Positions 11,945 through 14,651 of a stretch of DNA of 14,651 nt are shown here, in pieces. Source of the DNA: an uncultured Alphaproteobacteria bacterium (lineage in GTDB: Bacteria > Pseudomonadota > Alphaproteobacteria > Rickettsiales > UBA1997); the NCBI GenBank assembly GCA_903927415.1, contig CAIYMZ010000072.1, positions 1 to 14,651 of the forward strand, in the 5' to 3' direction. Every line of letters begins with the position of its first letter. Positions within the stretch are counted from its first letter, which is position 1. The position numbers and the translations under genes were made by a program. The notes beneath the pieces are model-generated. The model did no database searches. It saw only the letters and a list, made by a program, of their open reading frames with translations, and had not been told where the DNA came from.

Positions 11945-13807
11945 ATGTACATCCTCGGCATCTCCGCTTTTTTTCACGATTCCGCAGCTTGTTTAATTAA
12001 AGACGAAGAGATCATCGCCGCAGCGCAAGAAGAAAGATTTACCCGCAAAAAACATGACGAATCATTTCCAAAAAATGCTATTCTTTACGTTTTAAGTGAG
12101 GCCGGAATTACGCTTGATGACGTAGATCACATCGGCTTTTTTGAAAAGCCTTTCATCAAATTTGAGCGCTTGATTGAAACTTATTTGTCCGAGGCACCGC
12201 GCGGGCTTAAGTCGTTTGTCACCGCGATTCCGATTTGGTTGAAGCACAAGTTATTTTTGAAAGATACGATGGTTAAAGAGCTTGCAGCTCTTAGTAATCA
12301 GGCGTCAGGCGATAGGCGTAAGGCGATCGAAGCAAAACTTTTATTTGCCGAGCACCACCAATCCCACGCCGCCAGTTGTTTTTATCCTTCGCCATTTCGT
12401 GAATCGGCAATTTTGACGATGGATGGAGTAGGGGAGTGGGCTACAACCTCAATCGCTCACGGCGTCGACAATAAAATCACCTTCCTCAAAGAAATTAATT
12501 TTCCGCATTCTCTCGGGCTGCTTTATTCGGCGCTCACTTATTTCACCGGCTTCAAAGTCAATTCTGGCGAATATAAAGTAATGGGCTTGGCACCTTACGG
12601 TGAGCCACTCTACGTTGATCTCATCAAAAAAAATCTCATCGATATCAAAGATGACGGCTCCTTCAAACTGAACATGGATTACTTCAACTACACGGTTGGG
12701 CTAACAATGACGAGCAAAAAATTTGACAGGTTTTTCGGTCGTACCCCGCGCAAATCCGAATCGCAATTAACTCAGTTCGAAATGGATTTGGCGCGCTCGC
12801 TGCAAGATGTGACCGAAGAGGTGATGATAAAATTAGCGCGCACGGCACAAAAAATTACTGGCAGTAAAAATTTGGTTTTGGCTGGCGGTGTTGCTTTAAA
12901 TTGTGTTGGCAATGGAAAAATTTTGCGTGAGAAAATTTTTGAAAATATTTGGATTCAACCTGCCGCAGGAGATGCCGGAGGTGCTTTGGGCGTGGCTCAA
13001 ACCATTTATTACCAACATCTAAATAATCCGCGCAAATGTTTTGAGTCGGGCGGCGACAACATGAAAGGTTCCTACCTCGGCAAAAAATTCAGCAATGTTG
13101 AAGTAAAAAAATATCTCGATTCTGTCGGTGCCAAATATCACCAAGTGCCCAACGAAAATGAGTTTTTGAATTTAGTTTCCGAAAGTTTGAAAGAAGAAAA
13201 AGTTGTCGGTTGGCATCAAGGTAGAATGGAATTCGGCCCGCGATCATTGGGCGCGCGTAGCATTCTTGGCGATGGGCGCAGTTCCAAAATGCAATCGATC
13301 ATGAATTTGAAAATAAAATATCGCGAAAGTTTTCGTCCTTTTGCGCCGGCAGTTTTGTGCGAAAGACTCGAAGATTATTTTGAGATCACCTGCGATTCGC
13401 CCTACATGCTCTTGGTCGCAAACGTAAAAAAAGAGCTGACAAAAAAAATGACCAAAGACCAAGAAAAACTTTTCGGCATCGAGAAATTAAACATCGAACG
13501 TTCAACAATTCCGGCGGTGACGCATGTCGATTATTCGGCGCGCATCCAAACCATTCACCAAAAAACCAATCCAAAATTTTACAATTTAGTAAAAAAATTC
13601 GAAGAAAAAACCGGCTGCGCTGTTGTCATTAACACCTCCTTCAACGTGCGCGGTGAGCCGATTGTTTGTAGTCCAGAAGATTCCTACAAATGCTTTATGC
13701 GCACCGAAATGGATGTTTTGGCGATTGAAGATTTTATTCTTTACAAAGACGAGCAGGCAAATTTTTCTGACAAGGAAGATTGGCAGAAAATTTACGAGCT
13801 TGATTGA
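11945..13807 (+). CDS. O-carbamoyltransferase (NodU/CmcH/TobZ family)
   Basis: A 620-residue enzyme. Family members make carbamoyl-adenylate from carbamoyl phosphate and ATP and transfer the carbamoyl group to a hydroxyl of a sugar or antibiotic. The N-terminal Kae1-like part starts MYILGISAFFHDSAACL and carries the metal-binding HHQSH (His137, His141) plus LTMDGVGEW (Asp160) and GEYKVMGLAPYG. The C-terminal YrdC-like part has GWHQGRMEFGPRSLGARSIL (from 422), FRPFAPAVL and INTSFNVRGEPI (562-573). All core motifs are intact. ATG 11945 is preferred because an upstream in-frame ATG at 11894 lies within the DUF5989 coding sequence and the family normally begins near ILGIS. The acceptor is unknown; the membrane-protein neighbours suggest a cell-surface glycan or envelope-linked molecule. 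Confidence 0.95.
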   Translation: MYILGISAFFHDSAACLIKDEEIIAAAQEERFTRKKHDESFPKNAILYVLSEAGITLDDVDHIGFFEKPFIKFERLIETYLSEAPRGLKSFVTAIPIWLKHKLFLKDTMVKELAALSNQASGDRRKAIEAKLLFAEHHQSHAASCFYPSPFRESAILTMDGVGEWATTSIAHGVDNKITFLKEINFPHSLGLLYSALTYFTGFKVNSGEYKVMGLAPYGEPLYVDLIKKNLIDIKDDGSFKLNMDYFNYTVGLTMTSKKFDRFFGRTPRKSESQLTQFEMDLARSLQDVTEEVMIKLARTAQKITGSKNLVLAGGVALNCVGNGKILREKIFENIWIQPAAGDAGGALGVAQTIYYQHLNNPRKCFESGGDNMKGSYLGKKFSNVEVKKYLDSVGAKYHQVPNENEFLNLVSESLKEEKVVGWHQGRMEFGPRSLGARSILGDGRSSKMQSIMNLKIKYRESFRPFAPAVLCERLEDYFEITCDSPYMLLVANVKKELTKKMTKDQEKLFGIEKLNIERSTIPAVTHVDYSARIQTIHQKTNPKFYNLVKKFEEKTGCAVVINTSFNVRGEPIVCSPEDSYKCFMRTEMDVLAIEDFILYKDEQANFSDKEDWQKIYELD

Positions 13808-13841
13808 TGCTACCCAACCCGACTTAAGAAACCGGACTTAA

Positions 13842-13921
13842 AGTTCGTCATTGCGAGCGAAGTGAAGCAATCCAAATTTACAGTTTTATGGATTGCTTCG
13901 CTTCGCTCGCAATGACGAACT
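13842..13921. repeat. Family A palindromic element, copy 2
   Basis: The 33-bp arms at 13842-13874 and 13889-13921 are reverse complements with a single mismatch (gtga against cgct), around a 14-nt loop. The core is the same as in 16-98. It lies 34 bp after the carbamoyltransferase stop and before the AsmA-like gene, so it may end the upstream transcript, although it lacks a poly-T tract. The flank at 13933-13953 resembles 102-122 behind copy 1. Confidence 0.93.
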
Positions 13922-13974
13922 AAAGCAATGAGGATCGACTTCTCCAACTTGAAATACGCACAAACAATCAACTC

Positions 13975-14651
13975 ATGCACAAAAAACACCCACATCGCAC
14001 AGATCATCCACATCACAAAAAACCTAAAAAAAAGAAGCTGAGCCTATTTTACAAAGCCACTTTCTCCCTTCTCCTCATTGCCTTCGTCACGCTTTTTTAT
14101 TTTGTAGTTTTGGTTTCAACTAAGCCGAAATCGATCTCTTTTGTTACTCAAAAAATCGAAGAAGTTTTACAAGAAAAATTTGGAGAAAATAATGTCGCGC
14201 TAGAAGAAACCTATCTCAGTTTTACGCGCTACGGAACATTAAAAATCGCTGTCACCAGTTTAAAAATTCTTTACAAGGCTGCGGATAATTCAGAAAAACA
14301 GGCTTTCATTCTTCCAAGATTAGAAGCGGAATTTTCGTTGTTTAACTTCTTGCTTCTGCACTTTCAGCCAAAAAAAATAAAAATAATTAATCCTAATATC
14401 GTCATCGATGATCTGCAAAAATTGCAGGCAGACTCGCCGGAAAAAACGGGCGATTTACCCGTGATGATCGCGCTTCTATCCTCAATTCGCAAAGGAGATA
14501 ATCCGATTGAAAATTTTGAAATTGAAAATGCAAAATTTTTGATTCGCGGTCAAGAATTTAACACCGAAATTCTGCTAAAAAAATCGCAAATTCACGCCAC
14601 GACCAAAGATAATATTCTCAATATTTCGTCAGAAAATCAGATTAGTTTTGA
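13975..14651 (+). CDS. AsmA/YhdP-like membrane-anchored protein (3'-truncated by window end)
   Basis: An open frame from ATG 13975 to the end of the window without a stop: 225 codons visible. It starts with a His- and Lys-rich cytoplasmic tail (about 22 residues), then one membrane segment (about residues 24-50, rich in Leu, Phe and Val), then a long soluble part with alternating polar/hydrophobic pattern typical of beta-rich AsmA-like proteins. Features such as FTRYGTLKIAVTSLKILY, LPRLEAEFSLFNFLL and IINPNIVIDD fit the N-terminal region of AsmA/YhdP/TamB-type proteins, which span or approach the periplasm and are linked to lipid transport to the outer membrane. Codon use resembles the neighbouring genes. 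There is no clear Shine-Dalgarno, so the exact start is uncertain. Coding is firm; the family is a moderate-confidence inference. Confidence 0.75.
   Translation, partial: MHKKHPHRTDHPHHKKPKKKKLSLFYKATFSLLLIAFVTLFYFVVLVSTKPKSISFVTQKIEEVLQEKFGENNVALEETYLSFTRYGTLKIAVTSLKILYKAADNSEKQAFILPRLEAEFSLFNFLLLHFQPKKIKIINPNIVIDDLQKLQADSPEKTGDLPVMIALLSSIRKGDNPIENFEIENAKFLIRGQEFNTEILLKKSQIHATTKDNILNISSENQISF

Overview
The window is A+T-rich, with poly-A/poly-T runs, and every gene lies on the + strand. It looks like a chromosomal stretch from a Gram-negative alphaproteobacterium, most likely a host-associated Rickettsiales- or Holosporales-type lineage. The evidence is an LpxI-type lipid A enzyme, an IalB-family exported protein, an SRP RNA gene directly upstream of dnaX, several dispersed palindromic elements (at least one inserted in-frame in a coding gene), a large Sel1-repeat protein, and a protein ending in a eukaryotic-type CaaX box. 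The taxonomic placement is inference.

Layout. 1-209: a long palindromic repeat (family A) and a second nested inverted repeat ahead of the first gene. 210-2273: a 687-residue Sel1-repeat protein with ten near-identical repeats and a hydrophobic, basic-ended C-terminus. 2286-2381: a double-hairpin element (family B). 2415-3182: a pteridine-reductase-like SDR oxidoreductase. 3200-3688: an unknown 162-residue protein ending in CCIVS. 3705-4544: lpxI. 4564-4658: a second family B element. 4678-5964: cca tRNA nucleotidyltransferase carrying an in-frame 87-bp palindromic element (family C). 6034-7328: a small unknown gene overlapping a polyprenyl diphosphate synthase. 7332-7862: an IalB-like protein. 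7903-7986: the 4.5S SRP RNA (ffs). 8013-9260: a short dnaX. 9277-10335: a response regulator fused to a degenerate histidine-kinase-like region. 10332-13807: SxtJ-like membrane protein, SGNH hydrolase-like protein, DUF5989 microprotein and NodU/CmcH-type carbamoyltransferase. 13842-13921: a second family A palindrome. 13975-14651: the start of an AsmA/YhdP-like membrane-anchored protein that runs off the window.

How the genes fit together. The core genes cover envelope lipid synthesis (lpxI, polyprenyl synthase), tRNA maturation (cca), replication (dnaX) and protein targeting (ffs). The 10332-13807 block is a tightly packed module that probably carbamoylates a surface or exported glycan or metabolite. 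It is joined by a 4-bp stop/start overlap to the unusual response regulator upstream. The Sel1 protein and the CaaX protein are the best candidates for host-facing proteins: one has a tail-anchor-like C-terminus and the other a predicted prenylation signal.

The most unusual signals are the CaaX-ending protein, the in-frame palindromic insertion in cca and a probable decayed relative inside the CaaX gene, the REC/pseudo-kinase regulator coupled to the carbamoyltransferase module, and a DnaX that keeps its extreme C-terminal motif but seems to lack the tau-specific domains.
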